Both the position numbers and the translations under genes were made by a program. Shown one piece after another: positions 1-7,065 of a stretch of DNA of 11,005 nucleotides. The notes beneath the pieces are model-generated. The model did not search any database. It worked only from the letters and a program-made list of their open reading frames with translations, and was not told where the DNA came from. Source of the stretch: Clostridiales bacterium (GTDB lineage: Bacteria; Bacillota; Clostridia; Oscillospirales; CAG-382); assembly GCA_003343885.1 (NCBI GenBank), contig QAKH01000103.1:1-11005 (forward strand). The letters run 5' to 3'. Position 1 is the first letter of the stretch. Each line of letters opens with the position of its first letter.

Positions 1-1176
1 AAACTCAAGTGGATAAAAACTCTTGTTGAAAACGAAAATGCGGCAGGAGATGCGGATGAGTTCCTGCGCCCATTGAAAATCGACCTTTTCGAGGACGAAA
101 CCTTTATATTTACGCCAAAAGGCGACGTTATCAGCCTTCCTTACGGCTCAAACACCATCGACTTTGCTTACTCAATACATTCCCAGGTCGGAAATAAAAT
201 GGTCGGCGCTAAGGTAAACGGTGTAATTGTGCCGATTGATACGGTTCTGCAAACCGGACAGATATGTGAGATAGTGACATCTGCTTCTTCAAAAGGACCA
301 AGCCGTGATTGGCTCAAACTTGTAAAAACGAGCGAGGCAAAAAATAAAATCAGGCAGTGGTTCAAAAAAGAAAAACGTGAAGAAAACATTGCCGAAGGTA
401 AGAATGAAATCGATAAGGAGCTTAAGAGGTACGGAAGACCTTTCACCGAGTCGCAGAAAAATGAAGTCGTCGAAAATGTTGCAAAAAGATCAGGTTTTCT
501 CGATGTGGAAGACTTTTATAACAATATCGGCTACGGAGGAATGTCCGTTTCCAAGTTTTCCGCCAAACTCAAAGACGAATTTGACCGTATAGTTAAGACA
601 GAAGAGGAAAAACACGAAAGTCCACAGGACGTTATTGTTACAACAGATAAAAATCCTGTTTCCGAAAATAAACGTCAGAAAGAAAAGGAAAGCGGAGCAA
701 TCCAAAGCGTTATAGTAGACAGTATAGATAATTGCCAGGTACGCTTTGCAAAATGCTGCAATCCTTTGCCCGGCGACAGTATTATCGGCTTTGTTACAAG
801 AGGCTTTGGCGTATCAGTGCATAAATATGACTGTCCCAACGCCGTTGCAGGCCTTAAGAAAGAAGACGAAAAGGATCGCTGGGTTACAGTAAGATGGTCG
901 AGGCGTTCTCTCGAGCAGGGCGAAAATACGACCGGAGCATTCGAAACTCTCTTGCAGATTTACGCAAATAATTCAATAAATATTTTTGCAGACATAGCCT
1001 CTGTTTTCGCTGATTTAAGAGTGGTTGTACACTCAATGAACTCAAAGGAAACATCCGGCGACGGAATGATAATTAACCTTACAATTACTTGCAGAAATAC
1101 TTCGCATGTAAATCTCATCGTTTCACGCCTTAAGAAGATAAAGGACGTAATCGACGTAACAAGAGGTTTTTCTTAA
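1..1176 (+). CDS. relA: RelA/SpoT-family bifunctional (p)ppGpp synthetase/hydrolase, C-terminal part (5' end outside window)
   Basis: This is the regulatory half of a long Rel protein, which makes and degrades the stringent-response alarmone (p)ppGpp in the cytoplasm. The frame is open from base 1, so the hydrolase and synthetase domains lie upstream of the window; 391 codons of an expected roughly 730-770 are visible. The first codons (KLKWIKTLVENE...EFLRPLKIDLF) match the linker just before the TGS domain, and the TTG at 73 is only an internal codon. Visible parts in order are the TGS domain (FTPKGDVISLPYGS...DFAYSIHSQVGNK), a helical region, a charged low-complexity linker, the zinc-finger/RIS region with the CC motif (FAKCCNPLPGD) and HKYDCPN, and a C-terminal ACT domain ending VIDVTRGFS. 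The neighbour dtd fits the conserved rel-dtd pairing of Firmicutes. The family call is secure. Whether the protein is bifunctional cannot be judged without the N-terminal half. Confidence 0.95.
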   Translation, partial: KLKWIKTLVENENAAGDADEFLRPLKIDLFEDETFIFTPKGDVISLPYGSNTIDFAYSIHSQVGNKMVGAKVNGVIVPIDTVLQTGQICEIVTSASSKGPSRDWLKLVKTSEAKNKIRQWFKKEKREENIAEGKNEIDKELKRYGRPFTESQKNEVVENVAKRSGFLDVEDFYNNIGYGGMSVSKFSAKLKDEFDRIVKTEEEKHESPQDVIVTTDKNPVSENKRQKEKESGAIQSVIVDSIDNCQVRFAKCCNPLPGDSIIGFVTRGFGVSVHKYDCPNAVAGLKKEDEKDRWVTVRWSRRSLEQGENTTGAFETLLQIYANNSINIFADIASVFADLRVVVHSMNSKETSGDGMIINLTITCRNTSHVNLIVSRLKKIKDVIDVTRGFS

Positions 1177-1213
1177 TACCGGCATAAATAATTACTTGAT
1201 TAACTCAGTTGAA

Positions 1214-1219
1214 AGAGGT
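1214..1219 (+). promoter_or_regulatory. Ribosome binding site of dtd
   Basis: AGAGGT, four bases before ATG 1224. It excludes the upstream in-frame TTG at 1209 as the start. An almost identical AGAGGTAAAA context precedes the fumarase gene. Confidence 0.75.
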
Positions 1220-1223
1220 AAAA

Positions 1224-1688
1224 ATGATAGCACTTATTCAGCGTGTGAAGCACGCAAGCGTTACGGTTGAAAACGAAAAAGTGTCGGAAATATCCGACGG
1301 ATTTTTGATACTTCTCGGAGTCTTTGATAAAGATACGGAAAAAGAGGCGGCTCTGCTTGCCAAAAAGACCGTAAATCTAAGGATTTTTACCGATGAAAAT
1401 GACAAGATGAATCTTTCGCCGGCAAATCTCCGTGAAAACGGAAAAGAGTGTGAATTTTTGGTGGTGTCGCAGTTCACGCTTTGCGCCATGTGCAAAGGGC
1501 AGAACAGACCGTCTTTTATTCCTGCCGCATCACCGGATGAAGCAAACGAGTTATATGAAAAATATGTTTCCTATCTTAGAAACGAGTATGGCTTTACTGT
1601 CAAAACCGGCGTTTTCGGAGAGCATATGCAGGTAGAGCTTCTGAACGACGGACCTGTGACGATTATACTTGATACGGAAAAATTGTAA
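1224..1688 (+). CDS. dtd: D-aminoacyl-tRNA deacylase (DTD)
   Basis: This 154-aa cytoplasmic enzyme hydrolyses D-amino acids (and mischarged glycine) from tRNA, a chirality checkpoint for translation. The N-terminus MIALIQRVKHASVTVE is typical. The two family signatures are present: SQFTL at residues 82-86 (followed by GQNRPSF) and the GPVT motif at 143-146, which together form the active site of the homodimer. Length is close to the usual 145-150 aa; a few extra residues fall around PANLRENGKE. I chose ATG 1224 over the in-frame TTG at 1209 because AGAGGT at 1214-1219 is the ribosome binding site and lies between the two candidates. The gene follows relA after 47 nt and precedes hemZ by 14 nt, so co-transcription is likely. 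Confidence 0.95.
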   Translation: MIALIQRVKHASVTVENEKVSEISDGFLILLGVFDKDTEKEAALLAKKTVNLRIFTDENDKMNLSPANLRENGKECEFLVVSQFTLCAMCKGQNRPSFIPAASPDEANELYEKYVSYLRNEYGFTVKTGVFGEHMQVELLNDGPVTIILDTEKL

Positions 1689-1702
1689 TAAAAATTGTAA
1701 TT

Positions 1703-3166
1703 ATGATAATAAGTTTAAATGACCAAACAGGCGCTGTAAATGATAATTTTCTGCAATCTCTTGTCCTTTTGTATATGCCGTGCGAAAGCTTTTCACTGAG
1801 CGATAAATCCGGAAATACCATGGAGGTCGCGGTAAGCGCAGAGAGCGGAATTTGCAGTGCGAAAATAAAAATATGCTGCCGCGGAAAATGCGAAGAATAC
1901 TGCGATACATCTGAGTTTGACGAAAGCAGGCTTGCAGTAAAAAATCTTGTAGGTAAAGTTTTTCTTGCGGCGGCGGAAAAAATATTCGGGTATAAGTCTC
2001 CGTGGGGAATAGTCACCGGAATAAGACCTGCAAAGCTTGCGGCTGATTACTTAAAAAAGTTTACGCCGGAGCAGACGGCGGAAATTTTAACTGACAAATA
2101 CTTTGTCAATCCGAAGCGTGCGGATATATGCGTGCGCACAGCAATCAATGAGATGAACTTAACTAAAGATTTGCAGGATAAAACATGCAGTCTTTACGTT
2201 TCTATACCGTTTTGTCCCTCAAAATGCAAATACTGTTCTTTTGTTTCTTCTGCTACTCCAAGGCTGTTGTCTTTGATTCCGGAATACCTTTTACAACTGC
2301 AAAATGATATTGTTGTTATTTCTGAAACCGTGAGAGAACTCGGACTGAAGCTTGAAAGCGTGTATGTAGGCGGAGGAACGCCGGCGGTGCTTGATGAATT
2401 ACAGATAGAAAAGCTTTTGAACTGCATAAACGAAAGTTTTGATATCACGCCTGATACCGAGTTTACGTTTGAAGCCGGAAGACCTGACTGTATTACAGAG
2501 CAAAAGCTTAAAGCGGTATATAATGCAGGCGTTTCGAGAATAAGCATAAATACGCAGACAACAAATAACGATATACTGCGCTCGGTCGGCAGAAAACATA
2601 CATACGAAGATTATTTAAAATGCATGTATCTTGCAAAGGATATCGGCATAAAATGTATAAATACAGACCTTATCGCAGGACTTCCGGGCGAAAGTGCGGA
2701 AAGTTTCCGAAAAAGCATACAAGATGTTATTGCTGTTTCTCCGGAAAATATAACCGTTCATTCATTCACGCTCAAGCGTTCGTCAGAGTATAAAACGACT
2801 CACTCAGCTTCTGTGGACAGCGCCTCGTCAGACGCACTGGATATGGTTGAGTACGCAGCCGAAAGCGTGATAAAATGCGGTTATGAGCCGTACTATATGT
2901 ACAGGCAGAAGAACACCGTCGGAAATCTTGACAATACAGGATACGCAAAACCGGGTACGGCGAGCTTGTATAACGTGTACATGATGGGGGAGTATCATAC
3001 AGTTTTCGGAGCCGGAGCCGGTTCCGTTACAAAATATGTTTCGGGGAACAGAACACGTATAGAACGGGTTTTTGCACCGAAATATCCGTATGAATATCTT
3101 GATAAGGAAAAATATTCCGGTTTTGATAAAGACTTTGCGTATGAATTTTATTCAAAATTATACTAA
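1703..3166 (+). CDS. hemZ: Radical SAM coproporphyrinogen III dehydrogenase HemZ
   Basis: This 487-aa protein belongs to the HemZ branch of the HemN-like radical SAM family, which carries out or resembles oxygen-independent oxidation of coproporphyrinogen III in heme synthesis. The radical SAM cluster motif is CPSKCKYC (C171, C175, C178), followed by the SAM-binding GGGTP at 223-227. The N-terminal extension of about 160 residues, with WGIVTGIRPAKL at 101-112, is characteristic of HemZ rather than HemN or HemW. The C-terminus (YGAGA-type glycine stretch FGAGAGSVTKY, then the YEYL and FYSKLY tail) also fits HemZ. The start at ATG 1703 has a poor Shine-Dalgarno, so translation may be coupled to dtd, which ends 14 nt upstream. 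Position after rel-dtd is usual in Clostridia. Biochemical activity of HemZ is less well established than that of HemN, so the reaction is inferred from family. Confidence 0.92.
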   Translation: MIISLNDQTGAVNDNFLQSLVLLYMPCESFSLSDKSGNTMEVAVSAESGICSAKIKICCRGKCEEYCDTSEFDESRLAVKNLVGKVFLAAAEKIFGYKSPWGIVTGIRPAKLAADYLKKFTPEQTAEILTDKYFVNPKRADICVRTAINEMNLTKDLQDKTCSLYVSIPFCPSKCKYCSFVSSATPRLLSLIPEYLLQLQNDIVVISETVRELGLKLESVYVGGGTPAVLDELQIEKLLNCINESFDITPDTEFTFEAGRPDCITEQKLKAVYNAGVSRISINTQTTNNDILRSVGRKHTYEDYLKCMYLAKDIGIKCINTDLIAGLPGESAESFRKSIQDVIAVSPENITVHSFTLKRSSEYKTTHSASVDSASSDALDMVEYAAESVIKCGYEPYYMYRQKNTVGNLDNTGYAKPGTASLYNVYMMGEYHTVFGAGAGSVTKYVSGNRTRIERVFAPKYPYEYLDKEKYSGFDKDFAYEFYSKLY

Positions 3167-3195
3167 CTTTCTTAACATACTTGACTATCTTTACT

Positions 3196-3203
3196 AAGGG
3201 TGA
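3196..3203 (+). promoter_or_regulatory. Ribosome binding site deciding a TTG start
   Basis: AAGGGTGA lies five bases before TTG 3209 and overlaps the alternative GTG codon at 3200. That makes 3209 the better start for the flippase gene. Confidence 0.65.
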
Positions 3204-3208
3204 TTTAC

Positions 3209-4876
3209 TTGTCCAAGCAGAAAAGCCAGACTTTTGTTTTCGGCGCCGTAATACTTCTCATATCAAATGTACTCGTAAAGCTTATCGGTGCGGTATTTAA
3301 GATACCGCTTACGCATATTATCGGAGTTGCGGGAATGTCGAACTTCAACGCAGCTTACAGTATCTATGTTTCCTTTTATATGATTTCAACCGCCGGTATA
3401 CCGGTTGCTGTTTCCAGAATGATTGCCGCGAGCAATTCAAAAGGAAATTTAAACGAGGTCAAGAAAATTTTCAGACTTGCGTACTGGGTGTTCTTCACTG
3501 TTGGTCTTGTGGGAACGGTAGCAATGATTGTATTTTCACGCTCGTTTGCTGAGTTCTCGAAAATGCCTGATTCCTACCTTGCAATGATTGTAATTGCGCC
3601 CACTCTGTTTTTTATATGCCTTTCATCTGCTTACAGAGGATATTTTCAGGGAATGCAGAATATGGTGCCGTCAGCAGTATCACAGGTTATAGAGTCGGTC
3701 GGAAAGCTCGGCATAGGTCTTGTTGCCGCATGGTATTTCAGGTATGTTAAAGGCTACGAACTTCATGTTGTTGCGGCGTATGTAATATCAGGCGTTACGA
3801 TAGGTGTTTTTGCCGCAACGGTATATATATACATTATCAAACTTATGTATAATTCTTCAGCAGATTATAAACATTCGGTTGAAGCTTGCGCCGATATGCA
3901 GGTAAGGTCGAGCAAAAGCCTGCTATATGAACTGGTTATAACCTCGCTTCCGATTGCTATCGCTTCTTCAATAATGGGGCTTACCAATACCGTTGATACC
4001 TTCCTTATGGCGCGCAGACTTGTGTTAACCGGAATTTCCTCAGAGGCAGCCGCAAGCTTTTACGGAACGTATACCTCTATGGTTATTCCTCTTTTCAATA
4101 TGACTCCGACATTTATATATCCATTTGCCATAAGCGTAATTCCCGCTCTTTCCGCAGCAATTGCCAATAACAAGCCGAAAGACGGTGTTGCCCAGATGGA
4201 ATCTGCGTTCCGAATGGGCGCAATAATATCCATTCCCTGTGCAATTGGAATAGGTGTAATGTCAAAGGGAATTGTTTCTTTACTTTTCAGCTCCGAGTTG
4301 ATAGACACAGGATCTTATACCGTTGATGCGATTGATCTTGCCGCTCCGGCTCTTTCCATAGTTGCGTGCGCAATATTCTTTTTGGGTATTATTTCTATAA
4401 CCAACTCAATATTGCAGGCATATCGCTTTGAACGAAAAACAATTGTTTCAACTTCCGCCGGCATAATTGCAAAGATCATCTTCACTTATTTTCTGTCTTC
4501 TATCCCTGGTATCGGAATTATGGGTTCAGCTGTTGGAACTGCGGCATGTTACTTTGTAATAATGTCATTTAACGTGTTCTTTGTGATAAAGTATACCCAC
4601 TTTGTGCCCAGCATAAGAAAGACATTCTTAAAACCGCTGATTTCCGGCGTTGTTTGCGGATTGACAGCAATACTTGTTTCAAATTTGCTTGACGGAAGAA
4701 TAAACGCAAAGATAGCAACAATACTCTCAATAGGAGTTGCGGCATGCGTATACCTTGTGATTTTATTGCTTATAAAGGGAATTAACCGCAAGGACGTGCT
4801 GATGATTCCTAAAGGTGAGAAGATATGTGCAGTTATGGACAAATTTAATTTGCTTGAAAAGACGGACGCTGAGTAG
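3209..4876 (+). CDS. yabM: SpoVB/YabM-type polysaccharide or lipid-intermediate flippase (MOP superfamily)
   Basis: This 555-aa, strongly hydrophobic protein of the multidrug/oligosaccharidyl-lipid/polysaccharide exporter superfamily probably flips a lipid-linked cell-wall or polysaccharide precursor across the membrane. I estimate 12-14 membrane helices. Family signs are the N-terminal VKLIGAVFKIPLTHIIGVAGMSNFNAAYSIY, the SAYRGYFQGMQNMVPSAVSQVIESVGK stretch about 150 residues in, and the MARRL...YGTYTSMVIPLFNMTPTFIYPF segment mid-protein. The TTG start at 3209 is preferred because of the upstream AAGGGTGA. The next genes are mazG, rqcP, yabP, yabQ and divIC, exactly the Bacillus yabM-divIC order, so I infer the YabM ortholog. 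SpoVB, with a role in the spore cortex, is the alternative paralog. The substrate cannot be told from sequence. The gene is 42 nt from hemZ, with no terminator between. Confidence 0.9.
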   Translation: MSKQKSQTFVFGAVILLISNVLVKLIGAVFKIPLTHIIGVAGMSNFNAAYSIYVSFYMISTAGIPVAVSRMIAASNSKGNLNEVKKIFRLAYWVFFTVGLVGTVAMIVFSRSFAEFSKMPDSYLAMIVIAPTLFFICLSSAYRGYFQGMQNMVPSAVSQVIESVGKLGIGLVAAWYFRYVKGYELHVVAAYVISGVTIGVFAATVYIYIIKLMYNSSADYKHSVEACADMQVRSSKSLLYELVITSLPIAIASSIMGLTNTVDTFLMARRLVLTGISSEAAASFYGTYTSMVIPLFNMTPTFIYPFAISVIPALSAAIANNKPKDGVAQMESAFRMGAIISIPCAIGIGVMSKGIVSLLFSSELIDTGSYTVDAIDLAAPALSIVACAIFFLGIISITNSILQAYRFERKTIVSTSAGIIAKIIFTYFLSSIPGIGIMGSAVGTAACYFVIMSFNVFFVIKYTHFVPSIRKTFLKPLISGVVCGLTAILVSNLLDGRINAKIATILSIGVAACVYLVILLLIKGINRKDVLMIPKGEKICAVMDKFNLLEKTDAE

Positions 4877-4886
4877 TTGAAAGAAC

Positions 4887-4902
4887 GGTTAACGCTTTAA
4901 CC
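4887..4902 (+). repeat. Short perfect inverted repeat between flippase gene and mazG
   Basis: GGTTAA (4887-4892) and TTAACC (4897-4902) form a 6-bp stem with a CGCT loop in the 64-nt gap. There is no U-tract, so it is not a good terminator. The seven-base direct repeat CTGTTAG also occurs in this gap, at 4902-4908 and 4932-4938. The function is unknown and may be none. Confidence 0.4.
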
Positions 4903-4940
4903 TGTTAGCTTGTACTTAAGCAAGAAAAGGACTGTTAGAA

Positions 4941-5648
4941 ATGACCGAGAGAATAAAAGATTTTAAAAACAAGGAAAAATATACGCTTGGGGATATAAGG
5001 GAACTCGTAGAAATATTAAGAAGTCCAGACGGCTGTGACTGGGACAGGGAACAGACGCACGCAAGCGTACGTAACGCCTTTATAGAGGAAACTTATGAGT
5101 TTGTTGAGGGTATAGATAAGAATGATACCGAACTCATGGAGGAAGAACTCGGAGATGTGATTTTTCAGGTTTTCTTCCACGCACGTATCGCCGAGGAGAA
5201 CGGCAACTTCAATATAGACGACGTTGCCGACGGAATATGCAAAAAAATGGTTCTTCGCCATCCGCATGTTTTTGGTGAAGTTAAGGTGAAAAATTCAGAT
5301 GAAGTTCTGAAAAACTGGGAAACGATAAAGAAAGAGGAAAAAAGCAGAGATACACTTGCAAAACAGCTTGAAAGCGTTTCAAATGCACTTCCTTCACTTA
5401 TCCGAGCCGAGAAACTTTTGTCAAGATATAAAAAAGAGGGAGGCACGGTGTGTACCGATACAAAAGAGCTTGCAGATAATATTTGCAGTCTTTCAGCTGA
5501 CCTTTCGAAAGACCTTTCGGCACAGAGTATCGGAAAATTGCTTTTTGCGATAGCAAATCTTTCATACGCCCTTAAGATTAACTCGGAGCAGGCGCTGTAT
5601 AACGAAAACGAAAAATTCATTGAAGATAAAACGCCGGCGCGTGAATAA
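4941..5648 (+). CDS. mazG: Nucleoside triphosphate pyrophosphohydrolase MazG, second domain degenerate
   Basis: This 235-aa cytoplasmic all-alpha NTP pyrophosphohydrolase converts NTPs/dNTPs to NMPs and pyrophosphate and is thought to remove aberrant nucleotides. The N-terminal MazG domain is complete: GCDWDREQTH at 31-40, EETYE at 49-53, ELGD at 69-72 (the paired EExxE and ExxD metal ligands) and KKMVLRHPHVFG at 101-112, then the NWETIKKEEK linker. The C-terminal domain is recognisable (RAEKLL, then LLFAIANLSYALKI...ALYNENEKFI). However, the place where relatives have an ELGD-type motif reads SIGK (196-199), so both acidic ligands are gone, and the domain is shorter than the roughly 260-270 aa norm allows. 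The start has AAAGGA nearby at 4926-4931. It corresponds to the MazG part of Bacillus YabN; the YabN methyltransferase part is absent here. Confidence 0.93.
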   Translation: MTERIKDFKNKEKYTLGDIRELVEILRSPDGCDWDREQTHASVRNAFIEETYEFVEGIDKNDTELMEEELGDVIFQVFFHARIAEENGNFNIDDVADGICKKMVLRHPHVFGEVKVKNSDEVLKNWETIKKEEKSRDTLAKQLESVSNALPSLIRAEKLLSRYKKEGGTVCTDTKELADNICSLSADLSKDLSAQSIGKLLFAIANLSYALKINSEQALYNENEKFIEDKTPARE

Positions 5649-5665
5649 AAAATGCGTCCGCTGCG

Positions 5666-5671
5666 GAAAGG
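5666..5671 (+). promoter_or_regulatory. Ribosome binding site of rqcP
   Basis: The AAAGGA-like site lies in GCGGAAAGGAAAAAGT just before ATG 5679. The upstream in-frame ATG at 5652 has no such site, so 5679 is taken as the start. Confidence 0.65.
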
Positions 5672-5678
5672 AAAAAGT

Positions 5679-5921
5679 ATGAGACTTGATAAATATCTGA
5701 AGGTCAGCCGCATAATCAAGCGAAGAACAGTAGCAAATAATGCATGTGACACAGAGCATGTTACTGTAAACGGCAGGCCGGCAAAGGCATCTTATGATGT
5801 AAAAATCGGCGATATAATCGAGATAACTTTCGGAGAAAAGAAACTCAAATTTGAAGTTACTCAGGTTAAGGAAACGGTCGGAAAAGACGCGGCGTCTACA
5901 CTTTATCGCGTATTGGAATAA
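5679..5921 (+). CDS. rqcP: S4-domain ribosome quality control protein RqcP (YabO/Hsp15-like)
   Basis: This 80-aa RNA-binding protein consists of a single S4 domain. In Bacillus, RqcP works with RqcH on stalled 50S subunits during C-terminal alanine tailing, binding 23S rRNA and tRNA. The sequence MRLDKYLKVSRIIKRRTVAN closely follows the Bacillus protein and keeps Arg2 and Arg16, the basic residues known to matter for the family. The beta part (VTVNGRPAKASYDVKIGDIIEI) is also intact. ATG 5679 is chosen over ATG 5652 because of the nearby AAAGGA and because the family begins MRLDK. It follows mazG by 30 nt, in the conserved yabN-yabO order. Confidence 0.93.
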   Translation: MRLDKYLKVSRIIKRRTVANNACDTEHVTVNGRPAKASYDVKIGDIIEITFGEKKLKFEVTQVKETVGKDAASTLYRVLE

Positions 5922-5929
5922 AGAGGGCT

Positions 5930-5981
5930 TTTTCTGCATATTCATTTGTGAAGACATATTTCATGATGAATATTCAGAAAA
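5930..5981 (+). repeat. Imperfect inverted repeat between rqcP and yabP
   Basis: The left arm 5930-5945 and right arm 5966-5981 pair over 16 bp with a single mismatch (C5937 against T5974), leaving a 20-nt loop. The 3' arm is followed by AGGGG, the yabP Shine-Dalgarno, rather than a U-tract. A simple terminator is therefore unlikely. An RNA processing site, an attenuator or a protein-binding palindrome are possible. Confidence 0.65.
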
Positions 5982-5993
5982 GGGGAATGACAT

Positions 5994-6272
5994 ATGACAC
6001 AAACCGCGTGTGGAAATATAACCGTGACAGAAAGAAAAAACATAGAACTTACCGGAGTAGTTTCGGTGGATAGCTTTGACGAGTATGTAATAACACTTAC
6101 GGTTCAGTGCGGAACTTTAACGGTGGAAGGCGAGGGCCTTAAGTTAAACGAGTTGGATCTTGACAGAGGAAGAGTCACAGCGGTCGGCAGAATTAACGCT
6201 GTATATTACTCGGAACAGTCGGCTGCGGCAAAAGGCGGAGTATTGTCACGTATTTTCGGAAAGCGCGGTTGA
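5994..6272 (+). CDS. yabP: Sporulation protein YabP (YabP/YqfC family)
   Basis: This 92-aa small protein of the YabP/YqfC family is found in spore formers. The molecular role is not established; the gene is sporulation-associated and is usually next to yabQ. The family pattern is clear: NITVTERKNIELTGVVSVDSFDEYVITLTVQCGTLTVEGEGLKLNELDLDRGRVTAVGRINAVYYSE, ending in a basic GVLSRIFGKRG tail. No signal peptide or membrane span is seen. ATG 5994 has AGGGG at 5981-5985, eight bases upstream. The 72-nt gap before it is the largest within the block and contains the inverted repeat, a hint of separate control. Confidence 0.9.
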   Translation: MTQTACGNITVTERKNIELTGVVSVDSFDEYVITLTVQCGTLTVEGEGLKLNELDLDRGRVTAVGRINAVYYSEQSAAAKGGVLSRIFGKRG

Positions 6273-6280
6273 GTTGGGGT

Positions 6281-6742
6281 ATGGATATACTATTCGGCAG
6301 GGCTCAGCTGCCGGTTATAATTTCATTTTTCGTATGCGGCGTGATGTGCGGAATTCTTTATGATGTTCTGAAAATTAAAAGACGCATTTTCGGTTCAAGG
6401 GCAGTTATACTTTTTTTTGACGATTTGCTGTTCATGCTTGTGGCTACTGTGACAATTATTTTCAACGCGTACGCATTTAATAACGGAAATTTCAAATGGT
6501 ATGAAGTACCGGTAATGACGCTTGGATTTTTCCTGTACATGATTTCCTTGTCACGATTGTTTACAGCGGTTTGTTTTGCCATAATCGATACCGTCAAAAG
6601 ATTTATTGAGAAATATTTCATTACGCCAATTGAAAAATTGCTTCGCATTATTGTAAAGACTGTCAGAGAACGAACGGAAAAAATAAGACTTGCTTTGGTT
6701 TTACATTCAAACAGTCGAAAAATCATTGGCTGTCGCCTTTAA
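6281..6742 (+). CDS. yabQ: Spore cortex biosynthesis membrane protein YabQ
   Basis: This 153-aa integral membrane protein is a YabQ homolog. In Bacillus, YabQ sits in the outer forespore membrane and is needed for cortex formation. Predicted spans are about 9-30, 41-63, 74-91 and 93-104, followed by a basic cytoplasmic-type tail (IVKTVRERTEKIRLAL). The motif GILYDVLKIKRR in and after span 1, followed by FDD in span 2, fits the family. The start is uncertain. ATG 6281 gives the family-like short N-terminus but has only a weak upstream GAG. TTG 6269 would overlap the yabP stop as TTGA. Position directly after yabP and before divIC supports the identity more than sequence alone does. Confidence 0.85.
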   Translation: MDILFGRAQLPVIISFFVCGVMCGILYDVLKIKRRIFGSRAVILFFDDLLFMLVATVTIIFNAYAFNNGNFKWYEVPVMTLGFFLYMISLSRLFTAVCFAIIDTVKRFIEKYFITPIEKLLRIIVKTVRERTEKIRLALVLHSNSRKIIGCRL

Positions 6743-6763
6743 GTTTGAAATGAGGGAAGTTTG

Positions 6764-7024
6764 ATGAGCTATTTAAAAAATATAGTAATAATAGTTATTA
6801 TTTTTCTCTTGTTGTTGTTGGGAATTAAACAGCAGCTTGATATCAATGAGTTGAACGGAAATATATCAGAGCTTGAAGAGCAATTAGAAAACATAAAATA
6901 TGAAAACGAGAAAAAACAAAATGAAATAGACGCTCCGTTAGATGAGCAAATTGAGGAATATGCCAAGGAAAACGGATACAGAGATCCCGACGCGCAGTAT
7001 TTCTATAACGATTTCAGCGGCTGA
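6764..7024 (+). CDS. divIC: Septum formation initiator DivIC/FtsB family protein
   Basis: This 86-aa bitopic division protein works in the divisome with partners of the FtsL and DivIB type. It has a short cytoplasmic N-terminus, one membrane helix (about residues 6-20, IVIIVIIFLLLLLG), a heptad coiled coil (about 25-55, ELNGNISELEEQLENIKYENEKKQ) and the C-terminal IEEYAKENGYRDPDAQYF segment. That segment corresponds to the conserved ARE.LG...P.E region of DivIC/FtsB. ATG 6764 is chosen over TTG 6761 because GAGGGAAG at 6752-6759 is well spaced to it. It lies 21 nt after yabQ, as in the Bacillus yabQ-divIC order. Sequence similarity is modest, and synteny carries much of the call. Confidence 0.87.
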   Translation: MSYLKNIVIIVIIFLLLLLGIKQQLDINELNGNISELEEQLENIKYENEKKQNEIDAPLDEQIEEYAKENGYRDPDAQYFYNDFSG

Positions 7025-7051
7025 CAGAGTCTCCTTTAAATTTGGAAAAAC

Positions 7052-7058
7052 AAGAGGT
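7052..7058 (+). promoter_or_regulatory. Ribosome binding site of the fumarase alpha gene
   Basis: AAGAGGT, seven bases before ATG 7066. It rules against the upstream in-frame TTG at 7042 as the start. Confidence 0.7.
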
Positions 7059-7065
7059 AAAAATT

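Noticed and set aside
3180..3208. TTGACT (3180-3185) as the -35 of a promoter for the flippase gene
   Set aside because: No acceptable -10 lies at the right distance; the expected position falls on the start region (ATTTAC).
5165..5752. A 195-codon open frame on the minus strand opposite mazG and the start of rqcP
   Set aside because: It lies antisense to well-recognised conserved proteins, has a Ser/Phe/Arg-rich composition typical of shadow frames, and resembles no family I know.
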